Source: Nematostella vectensis (taxonomy: Eukaryota > Cnidaria > Anthozoa > Actiniaria > Edwardsiidae). Taken from it: a stretch of DNA of 64,000 nt. How positions within the stretch are numbered: position 1 is the stretch's first letter; each line of letters starts with the position of its first letter. The position numbers and the translations under genes were made by a program. The stretch spans positions 3,745,001 through 3,809,000 of the forward strand of contig NC_064043.1 in assembly GCF_932526225.1 (NCBI RefSeq). Direction: 5' to 3'. Shown here piece after piece: positions 20,501 to 31,799 of the stretch. The notes under the pieces are model-generated. The model was given only the letters and a program-made list of their open reading frames with translations. It made no database searches and was not told the DNA's origin.

Positions 20501-23500
20501 TCCCCCCTTTACTTATCCAGTCTTGTCCACGCGCAGGGGATCATGGGGTATCGGACTACCGTATCCCCCTCATTACCAGTCTCCCGGACGGGTCTCTCAT
20601 TGCGCTGGCTGAGGCACGCAAGCACAGCTCAAGCGACTCCGGTCCCAAATTCCTGGCAATGCGCCAGTCACGTGACCAAGGTGTTACCTGGACTAACACC
20701 ACATTTATTGAGGATGACCAGGAAGCTACAGACGGCCTCAACTTGGGTAGTATTGTAGTGGACGAAATCACTAAATCAGGTAAAGGCATAATCGCCCTAT
20801 ATAAGATAATCCATTTACTGAGACTTTATATTTTACTAGTGGTTACCCGTGAAAAATTCACGAAAAGCAATTCGTTGTTGTTCAAAACTTTTTTCAATGT
20901 ATTGGGCTTCCTGGTGCTTTAGGGGAATAGTATGCGTCGTCGTAAACATTAATTAAACAAATGCCTCCTTTTGAGTCCTCAATATATTGATCTCATATTT
21001 AATTTAGCTTATAAAAATATGAAAAGGCGCTTTCTATAAAATACCGCCCGCTATTTTAGTATTCCACCTTTTCCGATATCCGTGTTGGGAACCCTGTGTA
21101 TGATGTTTTTGGCGGGAATCGGACAACCAAATTCAAACCATGGCAGTTCGCACGTTCATATGTTGGGTTTTGTGAAAAAGAAAGTGGATCGTTAATCCTT
21201 TGCGACCTTTGCTAGTCTAAATCTCCGTCTGATAGGCAAACTATCCTTGCGAGTATGTATGCATAAAAATGGACTTTAAAAACACACAGTTTTTTTGCCG
21301 ATAATGTTTAACTGAGGCAAACCGAGTCCTAATCAGGACGAAACAGCTGTCCATGGTTGCCGAACTGCACGGGTAATAGACTGTGCTAGCGTCCCGTCTT
21401 GGCCAGACTGATGCCAATGTGTGTATGCTGGTGTGCTTTTAAAGTCCACATTTGTGTAACAGTTCCTAGAAGGTTGACAATATATTTAATTCATCTTGAA
21501 GTTGAGACATAACTATTTTTTTATAATAATTTGCCTTTAACGTTCCAGTGGAACATGTCAACTTGACAAACTTTTTCCCGAAGTCACGTGCCAAATTCCA
21601 TCAGGGTGGTAAAGGGGGGGGGGGGGGGGGGGTATGGATCACGTTTCACGGATCGGGCAAAATTGCTTTTTCACGTTTTGCGGACTGACGTCGAAATGGA
21701 CGATTTTACGTTTCTCGACAGTGAAAAATGGCCAAATCTCGTTTCACGAAAATACTCTTTACCGCACCCTGTTCCATGCACTTTTCTCAAGAAATTATGG
21801 GTGATATTTGCCTTTTGGGTGCCCTTTTTTTTCAGACAAGCATTTCTAAGTGCATGCCTGAACACACGAAACTGCTGATAAAAACTAAGTGCTGGGTTAA
21901 GGCGCATTTATAGTTGAAACACTAAAATAAATTCGACAGCATAGAACAATTTATTCAATACACTTGCTGCAAAAAAACTTGTCAAGCAGCTCTGCCTCCT
22001 CCTCCCCAATGTCAAAACACTCGCCGTGAAACCACGTTGCAGCCGTCACAACAGATCATAAACCTAAAAAAGAGAATAAGTGAAATCTGTGAAATAGCAC
22101 TAAAACTATACCACATGATATGCTTTGAAATCAGCGCATTTTTGCTGTTTTCAATCCCTACCCTGATTGCGATTCCGTTAGCATGTTGTACAATATTGTG
22201 CGCCAATACACAGATCATATTTTTGGTAGGAAGACCCGTAAGCATTCTTGTTCTCAGATCTCCTCGGTCATGCTTCCCACAACAACGGAGGAGCTCTGGG
22301 AACGAGAATAGACCCGTACGCAGTACGCAGATCAGATTTCTTCTTGCCGTGAAATTGAAAACAACAATTCGAAAAAAGCGGTTCACGAGACACAAGGAAA
22401 CAAACAAAAGACACACAAGGAAATTAAAGGGGCTGATACATCGATAAAACGTGATTTTACTAAGCTTTTCGACTTTCGATAAAACGTGATTTTACTAACC
22501 TTTTCGACTTTCGACGAAAGGAAGGCAGCAGCACACAAACAACGATGGAAGAGGGCGAGCCGTTATCACTGTCACGTGATATTAAACGCAGGAAAATACA
22601 ACACAGGGAGCCCGACAATTTAGCTCAATATGTTTCAAATATGGCGGCAAGCTTGCGTCCACACAGTTAAAGGGCTTCAAAACCAAATAATGACATCGGT
22701 ACCCAAATAATGACAGCGGTACCCAAATATATGTTTGTTGAAAAAAGAAGAAATACAAAGTCATGACCCCCATGACCCCCATTCCCCCACCCAAAACTTG
22801 ATTCGCAAATACAAAGTCGAGCATTTGCCCGACCCCAGGGGCCATATCTACCCGCCTTCCCCCTGATATCCCCGGGGGTAAATCCCTCGGGGAAGCCGCT
22901 GATAGGTGCATTATATTGAAATAAAAAACATTTTGCACACCTCTTCTCTGGTAATGTGTGGAACTGTTATGATTTCGGAGTTTTCTAGCTTAGCCGCTTA
23001 TCCGTGAAAGGTGGAGCACAGTCCATTTCTTAGCGTACGCAGGATTTTAACAAGTTGCCCACTGCGTAAGAGTACTGCATATATTTATCTGCCTTTTTGC
23101 AGTATTCGTCATGATGGATATATAAATATCCGCCTTTTTGCAATATTTTTGATGTACGTTATATTTATCTGCCTTTTTGCAGTATTCGTCATGATGGATC
23201 TGTAAATATCCGCCTTTTTGCAATATTTTTTATGTACGTTACATTTATCTGCCTTTTTGTAGTATTCGTGATGTACTCCTTCTGTATTCACAAGTGCAAG
23301 TACGCAACCACCTATGTTATCCGTAGCGATGACAACGGACAGTCATGGACCATGCCTAAAAATATATCCCAGCAGCTTGGCGGGCTCCAGTTTGCACCCG
23401 GACCAGGCTATGGCATCCAGGTAGAATATTGCCAACGGGTTAGCAGGTAGAATGTAGCAGTCCCAATGGTTACCAGGTAGAATGTAGCAGTCCCAAGGGT

Positions 23501-25521
23501 TACCAGGTAGAATATAGCAGTCCCAAGTGTTACCAGGTAGAATGTAGCAGTCCCAAGGGTTACCAGGTAGAATATAGCAGTTATAAGGGTTACCAGGTAG
23601 AATATAGCAGTCCCAAGGGTTACCAGGTATAATGTAGCAGTTCCAAGGGTTACCAGGTAGAATGTACCAGTCCCAAGGGTTACCAGGTAGAATGTAGCAG
23701 TCCCAAGGGTTACCAGGTAGAATATAGCAGACGAAATTATGTGTTTCGCTCTCCATTGTTATTACCCCCTCGGAAAATCTTACGCAAAAATGACCTTGCT
23801 CTTTCTAATGTTCATCACCGATAAACGCAATAAATCACCGCAAGCAAATGCCGTCAAATACATTGCTTATCGCGATAAATACAATTTGCTAATACTGTTT
23901 TATTTCTAGAAAGCGTTAGACCCTTGGAAAGGGCGTCTGATCATCTGCGGCCACTCTATTGGCAAAACTGAAGGGCTGTATTGTGTGGCTAGTGACGGTA
24001 GGTGTGACAATTACGAATAAGTACTTAACACAAAGTGCCCTGTTTATTCCTAGGTGTGAGTTTAACGCCGCTCAGCATAACGGATCATCCACACTTTGCG
24101 CAAGAAGGGTTATCAAAACTTGGTGCGCAAAGCTTAATAGATTATTCAAACATGCGTGGAATAGCATAGGCTCGTTCAAGCTTGGAGCACAAAACAAAGG
24201 CCCTAGTAATAGCGGATTAAGAGCGCAACTCTCCCTTTAACCACCCTATTAACTACATTTGGCTTCTCCATCTCAGATCATGGAAACTCCTGGCATCGCA
24301 CGGCGGAGCTGCCGCGAACTAATCAATTTGACCCCAACGAATGTCAGGTAGGTATGGCGACACCCTGGGTACCTAGACCCAGTGATACTTTATTTTATCC
24401 ATTTATTTGCGAACATGCCACTCAAACCAGGACAAGCATTTGCGTATCTTTAACATTATACAACAATTACGTTTATTTTAATACAGTAAACACCCGCATT
24501 TTAGAACGTAAAGATTAAGAACCTACTGGCTAAAATTTTGCATTTCGAGTACCTATTTTACAAGGCAATAATCAGCTAGGTGGGGAAGATTAGGTTCTTT
24601 TTTGAAAGATCATTCAAACGTTTTGTCAAAATTTACAGTTGATAACAAGAAAGAAGGTGCATTGTTGGTGCATGTTAGGTGCATGTTAGGTGCATTGTTG
24701 GTGCATGTTAGGTGCATTGTATAAATAGCCTGATATGTCAAAAGGTACCCAAAGTTATAAGAACCTATTCATCCTGATCTTGAAAACTCTGGGTTCCTAG
24801 ACGCGGTATTTACTATATCCTGAACGTTTGTTCGGTAGAACAAAGAGAGTTATTTCTTGCTTTGCGTTTTTTGCCAGGCATTGTTCCTCTGATAACCTAG
24901 GAATTGCACTGTGCGTTACTCCTTTCCATGTCCCCTGCGGTATCTTGAAATTGGTCTCGCAAGGCTTGGTTACCTTTCAAATGACGCAGGGGTCTAAAAA
25001 AAGCTTGAGGACCCAGCACTTTTTTCCCGAGTATTGCCTTATGGTTAACATCGCAAGTTGCATTGTGGTTAACATCGCACATTGCATTATTTACCTAGAT
25101 GATCGAGCAGAGTGACGGTGTCGTGCTGCTGAGTGCGCGCAACCAGCAACACGAAGAATGCCGCTGCCGGATGATGGCAAAGAGCTATGACGGCTGCGAG
25201 ACCTTTGCGCATTCCGACATCTACTACGACCACACCCTTATCGATCCAACCGTCGCCGCCAGCCTCCTCAACTGGAAATACACTGTGTACTTCTCTAACC
25301 CTGCAAGCCGTACCCTGAGGGTGAATATGACCGTGCGGGTCAGCGGTGACATGGGGGAGACTTGGAAGGGGCTACGCCCTATTTGGCAGGGGCCGAGCGG
25401 GTACTCATGTCTCTCGGGGATACCCACAAGCCAAGGCAACGACTCGTACATCGGGCTTGCTTTTGAGAAAGGGTTAATAAGTCCGTACGAAAGCATCACT
25501 TTTGTTAAATTGAGAGTGTGA
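17532..25521 (+). CDS. NEU1: Lysosomal sialidase (neuraminidase 1)
   Basis: Complete gene: exons 17532-17670, 20537-20779, 23263-23420, 23910-23997, 24277-24347 and 25099-25521 sum to 1122 nt (373 aa) with all phases matching. A hydrophobic N-terminus ([12 protein letters not shown]) serves as signal peptide. The exo-alpha-sialidase propeller follows: YRIP with the substrate arginine R55, AEARK with the acid E72, Asp boxes SRDQGVTW (91-98), SDDNGQSW (149-156), SDDHGNSW (208-215) and SGDMGETW in exon 6, SARNQ with R247, and GPSGYSCL carrying the likely catalytic tyrosine. Sequence such as [15 protein letters not shown] and DGLNLG matches animal NEU1 rather than NEU2-4. It removes terminal sialic acid in lysosomes; vertebrate NEU1 needs cathepsin A as partner. 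Tail-to-tail with the acyl-CoA ligase. Confidence 0.95.
19007..20198. mobile_element. TTAA-flanked (piggyBac-type) element inside the LINE
   Basis: The boundaries are exact: TTAA at 19007-19010 and at 20195-20198, with inverted ends TTAACCCATTGACTCCTGG and (complement of the right end) TTAACACATTGACCCCTCA. Removing the element and one TTAA restores the LINE frame across NYL / KDRRQ. No intact transposase is seen; open stretches at 19627-20061 on both strands show no domain I recognise. TTAA target duplication is the hallmark of piggyBac (also Kolobok). Confidence 0.8.
19266..19655. repeat. Near-identical 198-bp tandem duplication
   Basis: Two adjacent copies, 19266-19463 and 19464 to about 19655, with no difference that I can see until the second copy ends. 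It lies inside the TTAA element and indicates a recent duplication or an assembly artefact. Confidence 0.9.
20780..23262 (+). other. NEU1 intron 2
   Basis: Contains a ~20-nt poly-G tract near 21615, two tandem copies of a ~36-bp unit with GATAAAACGTGATTTTACTAA at about 22443-22515, and the acceptor repeats described separately. No exon or recognisable transposon protein was found. Confidence 0.5.
23082..23275. repeat. ~80-bp array copying the NEU1 exon 3 acceptor
   Basis: Two upstream copies carry CTGCCTTTTTGCAG then TATTCGTCATGATGG; the third is the real junction, CTGCCTTTTTGTAG then TATTCGTGATGTAC. The decoys keep a stronger CAG acceptor than the real TAG. The frame required by exon 2 fits only the third copy with the conserved protein. 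Confidence 0.85.
23411..23735. repeat. 30-bp array copying the NEU1 exon 3 donor
   Basis: Exon 3 ends GGCATCCAG before GTAGAATATTGCC. A 26-bp first unit and about nine full 30-bp units follow, each ending TTACCAG then GTAGAAT, so the intron starts with about eleven donor-like sites in a row. In-frame readthrough meets TAG within the first repeats. Confidence 0.9.
24645..24725. repeat. Short tandem GTGCATGTTAGGTGCATTGTTG repeats
   Basis: Four or so copies of a unit of about 11-22 bp (GTGCATGTTAG and GTGCATTGTTG alternating) within NEU1 intron 5. Non-coding. Confidence 0.7.
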
Positions 25522-25684
25522 TACAACTGGCGTTTTTCTCTAGATGTTAATGTCAATAATGTACTAAAGGAGATGAACAATTAATGATTATACTAATAAC
25601 AACTCAGTGTTAAACGGAATACTTTTTATATAGATGAATGAAGCAAAAAAAAAAAATGGGTTACGCGGTCTGTGTCTTCCAGCA

Positions 25685-28385
25685 TCACGAGATGTTTACA
25701 CCACAATCCTTCATTAATCCAAGCTTTTGGATTGCGATATTCTTGAGCGCCTTCCTATCCACCTTCCCCGTTCGAGTCTTTGGAAAGTTCTCTAGAATCA
25801 CATATTTCTTCGGTTGTGGGGTCATTCCGTTGGAAGACACGTAAAATTTTGGGGCACACCATTCATCGATCTCTTGTATAACGGCCTTATTGTCTCCATG
25901 GAAACCAGGCTTGATAATAACGCATGCACACACAACTTCGCCTAGCCGCTGGTCAGGTATGCCAATGGCTATTATCGAGGCGATTTTCTCGTGCTTCCCA
26001 AGGACTGATTCCACTTCTGGTGGGTATATTGATTCCGTTGCGGATTTGATAAGGCAGTCTTTGCGTCCGAGGATGCGTACTCTTCCATCATTGGTAATCT
26101 TTGACAAATCTTTAGAGGGGTACCATCCAGTGGGTGTCTTTTCTTCGTATACGACGCCTTCCATCCTTACACCGTTGGCGCTTTGTAGTATCCCTGCTCC
26201 TCTGACATGGAGTTCTCCTGAGGGAAAAGCAATCAGGTTAAAACGGCCTTTTGCTGCTTAAAACAGAAAAGGGGCCCTAGAATAAAATGATCGACCGACC
26301 GTCTAAGAAAGCTATAATGCTGGAAAAAACTGTTGCCGCCTTTTTGGATTTTTTTCACTGCATAGGGGGTTAAATGTTACCCGCTCCTCCTGCGTGCTTC
26401 TCCCCCACCCAATGTTACAACTCGTTTTTCAACTCGGGCTGGCTTTCTCAGAATTTGAGCACAGTTAACAATCCAACATTGAAAGGGGGAAGGGGAGTTT
26501 CATGACATTGTCTTGGGAAGAAAGCTAGTTGACTAACGATAAATATAACTAGTAATATGACTAGTATTGTAGGTTGAAAACGACTGATCTCCTTTGTTTT
26601 AATAATTTAGCCGTGTCACATTGTTTTGTGCTGCGACAATTGATTTTCACGATTCTGGAGATTAATCAGATCATTAGGTATGAGGCTTTAGTTTAAAACT
26701 CCCTCTGGACACCTCTTTCACGCATTTACTAAAGTGCGCCTGACCGTGCATTAAACTCAAGACAAGAGTTTCATGATGCTTGGTTCAGACGCCGTTCTTT
26801 TCATGCACTGAATGCAAATACATGAAACTGAAGAAGTCCTTTGTTTTATTTTCATTTGCATGCATGTACATTTGGAGCGGTACATGAGAAAAACGGCGGC
26901 TAAATTAGACCTTCATGAGCTGGATAGATAGAATAATAAATTGTAGTTTGTGCATGTTCTTTGTGCGTGGACTAGTTTGCGCATGTAGTTTGCACATGTA
27001 GTTTGCAATGTACCCACCAATAAATAATCATGCTGAAATGAGAAGTGAAAAAGAGTGAAAATCAGCGCGAAGTATACGCGAGTGACAAACGAAGAAAAAG
27101 GAAGCGTTCCGTTACTTTCCTCTCCTGTCTGCGCTAAACGTCTCTTTCAGCTTCTGTAGTGTTTTCAGTAAGCCGTGTCCCCCCTGTAATCTTACCTGGA
27201 GTTCCAACGGGAACAACGTGTCCTTCGTCGTCCACAACCTTAACCTCAAATCCAGGGTTCACCTCCGTAGCACCGTAATCGAGGGAATGGATATTATGAC
27301 GCGTGACCACCTGTCCCGAGGGCAAAAACGTCTCGGTGGATCCGTACGAGTTGACGATGGATGTCAAATCAGGAAGGGCTGAGAACACCTTAGACATGAG
27401 GTGTTGGTCTGTCAGCTGCCCCCCCGTGATGCAAACCTTTAGTTGGCTTAGGTCGAGCTGTGGGAGACCTTCGTATCGTACCATGTCCAACATCACATAC
27501 GTGAGCATAATGGCATGGGTACACCTCTCCTCGGAGATTATCTTTAGCATAATTCCAATCACATGACCTTTGATTGACAGATTAGGTGGAAATGCCACAA
27601 GCGTCATGCCAAGAATGGACACTAGAGCGAGGCTGAAACCGATTCCAGGGATCCAATCAAATGGTGCGTCGCAGAATTGAATCGTGTCGTGAGTCGCTTT
27701 GAAGGTGTGAACCACGGACAGTGCACCATTGACAAAGCCATGATGGGTATACAAAATAGGCTTTGGTCTCCCTGTGCTACCGGAAGTAAAGATTACAAGA
27801 GCAGGATCATCGAATTGGACTTCCGTTTCCGCTTGATGGAGCTGGGTAATATCATCATCTTGGAAACTCTGAAGGAGCGCGTCATAGCTGTGTACCTTTT
27901 TGTGATTAGGCATGTTGTCATGGCTACCAATACAAAGAAAAATCTTTATTTCGGAATCAAGAACCTCAGTAACCGCAGTAATGACTTTACTGTCCTGCTC
28001 CGTGTAGAAAACACCGCTGACCTGGCCCCGCATTTCCAGAATGGCGTCATCTACGTCAAGCTCTACAAATAATGGCACCGCCCCGAGTCTTGTTAGGGCG
28101 AGGAGAATGACGGCAAACTCCACGCTATTCGACAACAATACAAGCACTCTATCGCCGCGCCTCAGTCCCTTCTCTAGTAGTCCTGCTGCGAGAGCCTGGG
28201 ACTGGTCTTTGTACTCTCTAAATGTGAGCGCTGTTCTGTTACCGCTATCGTCTCTGTATATGAGTGCTTCCTTATTTGGGCATTTAGCGGCGTGATGGTC
28301 AAGGAGTTGGAAAAGTGTTCTGTGTTCCAGGGGGGTGGTGTGGGGCCTATGAATGTAACTTTGTGACGTCATGTTGGCCGTTGTT
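25685..28385 (-). CDS. Acyl-CoA synthetase (AMP-forming), ACSF2-like
   Basis: Coding exons 27196-28372 and 25685-26217 join in phase to 1710 nt (569 aa). The ANL-superfamily motifs are complete: the P-loop FTSGSTGRPKP (residues 195-205), NSYGSTE (near 343), the D-L-x-K-I and GRKDCLIKSATESIYPPEVE hinge region, and the C-terminal catalytic lysine in KTRTGKVDRK. It should activate a carboxylic acid to acyl-AMP and then acyl-CoA. The chain length is not readable from sequence, and medium-chain acyl-CoA ligase/ACSF2-like is the closest guess. No peroxisomal C-terminal tripeptide (ends CGVNIS). The ATG exon is preceded by an acceptor (TTAGTTTCAG, exon top 28385), so a 5'UTR exon lies further right. 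Tail-to-tail with NEU1, 163 bp apart. Confidence 0.9.
26780..26905. mobile_element. Hairpin MITE-like element (family A, copy 2)
   Basis: Inverted arms with GTTCAGACGCCGTTCTTTTC on the left and CATGAGAAAAACGGC on the right, and ATGCAAAT/ATTTGCAT inside. Similar start and layout to the hairpin at 1-145. Lies in the acyl-CoA ligase intron. Confidence 0.45.
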
Positions 28386-29079
28386 CTGAAACTAATTGAG
28401 GTTTAGATATTAGTTAATTGGCATTATTTATGCGATAAAAACATCAGATTGCTTCTAACTAGCATCTGTGAACTGTTATTTTGACAGTCTCTAACTAGTA
28501 AAGCCAGTCTTCGTCGACGCGTGAAGACGAGAGGTGAGGATTAGATCAAAGGCGTGTCCATCTGCCCCCCCTCCCCCCTTTGATGAACTACTGGTCTTGG
28601 GTCGTGGATACCCAGTAGTGTGTAAAGTCGTGGGTCCCGAATTTGTCTAATATTGTTTTTATATAGGTGTAAGCTGTATTAGTGATATTTTAAAGTAATG
28701 TCTTGAACTTTATATTTTTTTTCGTGATAGTTATTTTTTAACCCATTTCCAAACATTTGCCCCGCAGTGTGATTATTTTTGTGGTATAATTTTTTTTAAA
28801 TAGTAAGGGTTTACAGCGAACAGAGGTATTTCTCTTGTATTTATTGTATCTTATTTTCTGCAAAAATCTGTAGAACTGTCGTCGAAGAATGAAGTATAAA
28901 TAAATATTTTAAAATATATGTAAACAACTTCTGGACCAATGAAAAAAACTATACATAAAACAAAAAAGTATGTCAAAAAAAATAACCGAAAAAAATATGA
29001 AGTAGAAAAATTCGGGACCAACTTGTCCTTGATTGGTGAACAGGATCAAGTAGTCACTTTCCCTAGGCATTATCATTTT

Positions 29080-30475
29080 GAGCGTTTGGCCATCAAGAGA
29101 TTTAAATGTGCATTTTGACCATCTATTTTAATTTTGAGCGTTTTGACCATCAAGAGATGCAAATGTGCTTTTTGACCATGTATTTTTATTTTGAGTGTTT
29201 TGGCCATCAAGAGACCTGAATGTGCTTTTTGACCATGTGTTTTTATTTTGAGCGTTTTGGCCATCAAGAGACCTAAATGTGTTTTTTGACCATGTATTTT
29301 TATTTTGAGCGTTTTGGCCATCAAGAGACCTAAATGTGCTTTTTGACCATGTATTTTTATTTTGAGCGTTTGGCCATCAAGAGATTTAAATGGCTTTTTG
29401 ACCATGTATTTCTATTTTGAGCGTTTTGGTCATCAAAAGACCTAAATGTGCTTTTTGACCATGTATTTTTATTTTGAGCGTTTTGGTCATCAAAAGACCT
29501 AAATGTGCTTTTTGACCATGTATTTTTATTTTGAGCGTTTTGGCCATCAAGGGATTTAAATGTGCTTTTTGGCAATGTGTTTTTATTTTGAGCGTTTTGG
29601 CCACCGAGAGACCTAAATGTTCTTTTTGTCCATGTGTTTTTATTTTGAGCGTTTTGGCTATCAAGAGACCTAAATGTGCTTTTTGACCATGTATTTTTAT
29701 TTTGAGCGTTTTGGCAACCGAGAGACCTAAATGTTCTTTTGTCCATGTGTTTTTATTTTGAGCGTTTTGGTTATCAAGAGAAAGCTTTTTGTCCATGTGT
29801 TTTTATTTTGAGCGTTTTGGCTATCGAGAGACCTAAATGTGCTTTTTGTCCATGTGCTTTTATTTTGAGCGTTTTGACCATCAAGAAACCTAAATGTGGT
29901 TTTTGGCCATGTGTTTTTATTTTGAGCGTTTTGACCATCAAGAAACCTAAATGTGCTTTTTGACCATGTATTTTTATTTTGAGCGTTTTTGCCATCAAGA
30001 GACCTAAATGTGCTTTTTGACCAAGTGTTTTTATTTTGAGTGTTTTGGCCATCAATAGACCTAAATGTGCTTTTTGACCATGTATTTTTATTTTGAGCGT
30101 TTTGGCCACCGAGAGACCTAAATGTGCTTTTTGACCATGTATTTTTATTTTGAGCGTTTTGGCCACCGAGAGGCCTAAATGTGCTTTTTGACCATGTATT
30201 TCTATTTTGAGCGTTTTGGCAACCGAGAGACCTAAATGTTCTTTTTGTCCATGTGTTTTTATTTTGAGCGTTTTGGTTATCAAGAGACCTAAATGTGCTT
30301 TTTTACCATGTATTTTTATTTCGAGCGTTTTGGCCACCGAGAGACCTAAATGTGCTTTTTTACCATGTATTTTTATTTCGAGCGTTTTGGCCACCGAGAG
30401 ACCTAAATGTGCTTTTTGACCATGTATTTTTATTTTGAGCGTTTTGGCCACCGAGAGACCTAAATGTGGTTGTGA
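29080..30475. repeat. 57-bp minisatellite
   Basis: About 24 copies of a 57-bp unit (19 codons), for example CATTTAGGTCTCTCGGTGGC and CAAAACGCTCAAAATAAAAA on the minus strand. Because 57 is divisible by three and the unit lacks stops in several frames, long open frames arise on both strands (up to 225 codons, period 19). There is no start context, domain or splice logic to make it a gene. Confidence 0.9.
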
Positions 30476-31035
30476 AGCTGTGTGTTGTCATGGCGCACGT
30501 GAGTTAATAGCAAGGGCATACGTATTGCATGATGGAAAGATGTATCATTCTAAATACAAGGGCATACAACGAGCCCCCCTTACCGAAACACGTTAAAGTG
30601 GCATACTTCGTCGTTTGAATATGTTCTGATGCCCAAAATATCAATTTAAAAATTTGCTGGGAAAGCAATTATCTGTTCCTTTTTCCAAGGAGGCCCTTGA
30701 ATAAAGACTCATGTGAAGTCCAACATATCAGGGCCGACTTCGAGGATGAGTAGGTTCTTTGTTGACAAAAGAATATCATATGTAAATTATCAGATTATGG
30801 TTTAGTATCCCTCGCTATATATACTTATGGAGTATGTTAAAACAACCGCCCCCTTTTGGTTTGAGAATATAGACTGATCTTTATAACAATATTTACAACT
30901 TATGGCATACGACATGACCTTATATGGCATTACAAATAATCATTATCAATTGTGCCGGCGATGTCGCCGGCTACCCCATGTAGAAATCACTTCACAGTGT
31001 GTCTTTAGAAGCCGGCAGTTCAGTGATAAGACTTA

Positions 31036-31437
31036 CAGATGACTAGCCGTCCCTCCCTTGGCGAACGTCCGTAAAAGAGAAGTAGTTTACTAGAGCGTGA
31101 GCGTCCTTCACTCACCCCATCGTCGCGTTTACTTTGAGCCCGGCGCACACGTTGAGCAATTCGTGCAATTTGCTCACTGACTCGCGAGGCCAAAAACTCA
31201 CCGTGTGCGGACGTCGATCGAACGAAATCGCGTCTCGCGAGCAACAGTTGCAAAATTCTTACCTGCTTGAACTGTGAGTTTTTGGCCTCGCGAGGCAGTG
31301 AGCAAATTGCACGAGTGAAGTTTTGCTCACCGTGTGCGCCGGGATTTATTAATCGGTACTAACCTACAAACGCGCGCGCTCCAGTAAACTTCTTCTCTTT
31401 TACGGACGTTTGCCAAAGGATGGACGGCTAGCAGTAT
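31036..31437. mobile_element. MULE-like MITE with long inverted repeats
   Basis: Arms of about 170 bp: left GCCGTCCCTCCCTTGGCGAA with GTCCGTAAAAGAGAAG, right its complement up to GGACGGCTAGC. The element is flanked by a perfect 10-bp direct repeat ATAAGACTTA (31026-31035 and 31438-31447). Long terminal inverted repeats with a 9-10 bp target duplication are typical of Mutator-like elements. Non-autonomous. Confidence 0.7.
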
Positions 31438-31626
31438 ATAAGACTTATAATAACAAGAACAATTTTATTTATTGTTGAGCGATAGGAGCACATTTGATTA
31501 TTTTGATTTAAGGTCAGGTTTTTGTAATGACTGCGACAAGCAAGAAAGGAACTGCGCAATACATTTTATGATAACGTTGAAGTAATGTCAGTGCTGTATT
31601 CAATAACAAGTTCGGAAGCTACATAC

Positions 31627-31790
31627 CAGATGTGAGGCTCCTTTGGTGCTTTAGAATCGGAGCTTGAATGCCAGGAAACGTATGCGCAACAACGCCGTCG
31701 GCAACTGGTTCTATAGAAAATGTTTGCATTGCATAAATTATCCTTTCATCGAGGGCTCTAGTGTAAATGATGTCACTTCCGCTTCGATTA
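31627..31790 (-). promoter_or_regulatory. Candidate 5'UTR exon and promoter of the acyl-CoA ligase
   Basis: On the minus strand a composite GCGGAAGTGACATCA (ETS plus CRE-like, 31768-31782) is followed about 140 bp later by a good donor, CACATCTG before GTATGTAGC. This could be the non-coding first exon needed by the acceptor at 28385. No start codon opens a useful frame here. The right border is uncertain; an acceptor-like CTATAG at 31711 is an alternative. Confidence 0.35.
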
Positions 31791-31799
31791 TGTGATCGA

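Larger units (their letters stand above)
28386..31626 (-). other. Long 5' intron of the acyl-CoA ligase gene (inferred)
   Basis: Bounded by the acceptor before the ATG exon and a candidate 5'UTR donor at 31625-31626. Holds the 57-bp minisatellite and the inverted-repeat element at 31036-31437. The open frames inside are repeat translations. Confidence 0.45.

Noticed and set aside
29073-30451. 225-codon open frame with 19-residue repeats
   Set aside because: Product of a 57-bp minisatellite; no start context, no domain, both strands open.
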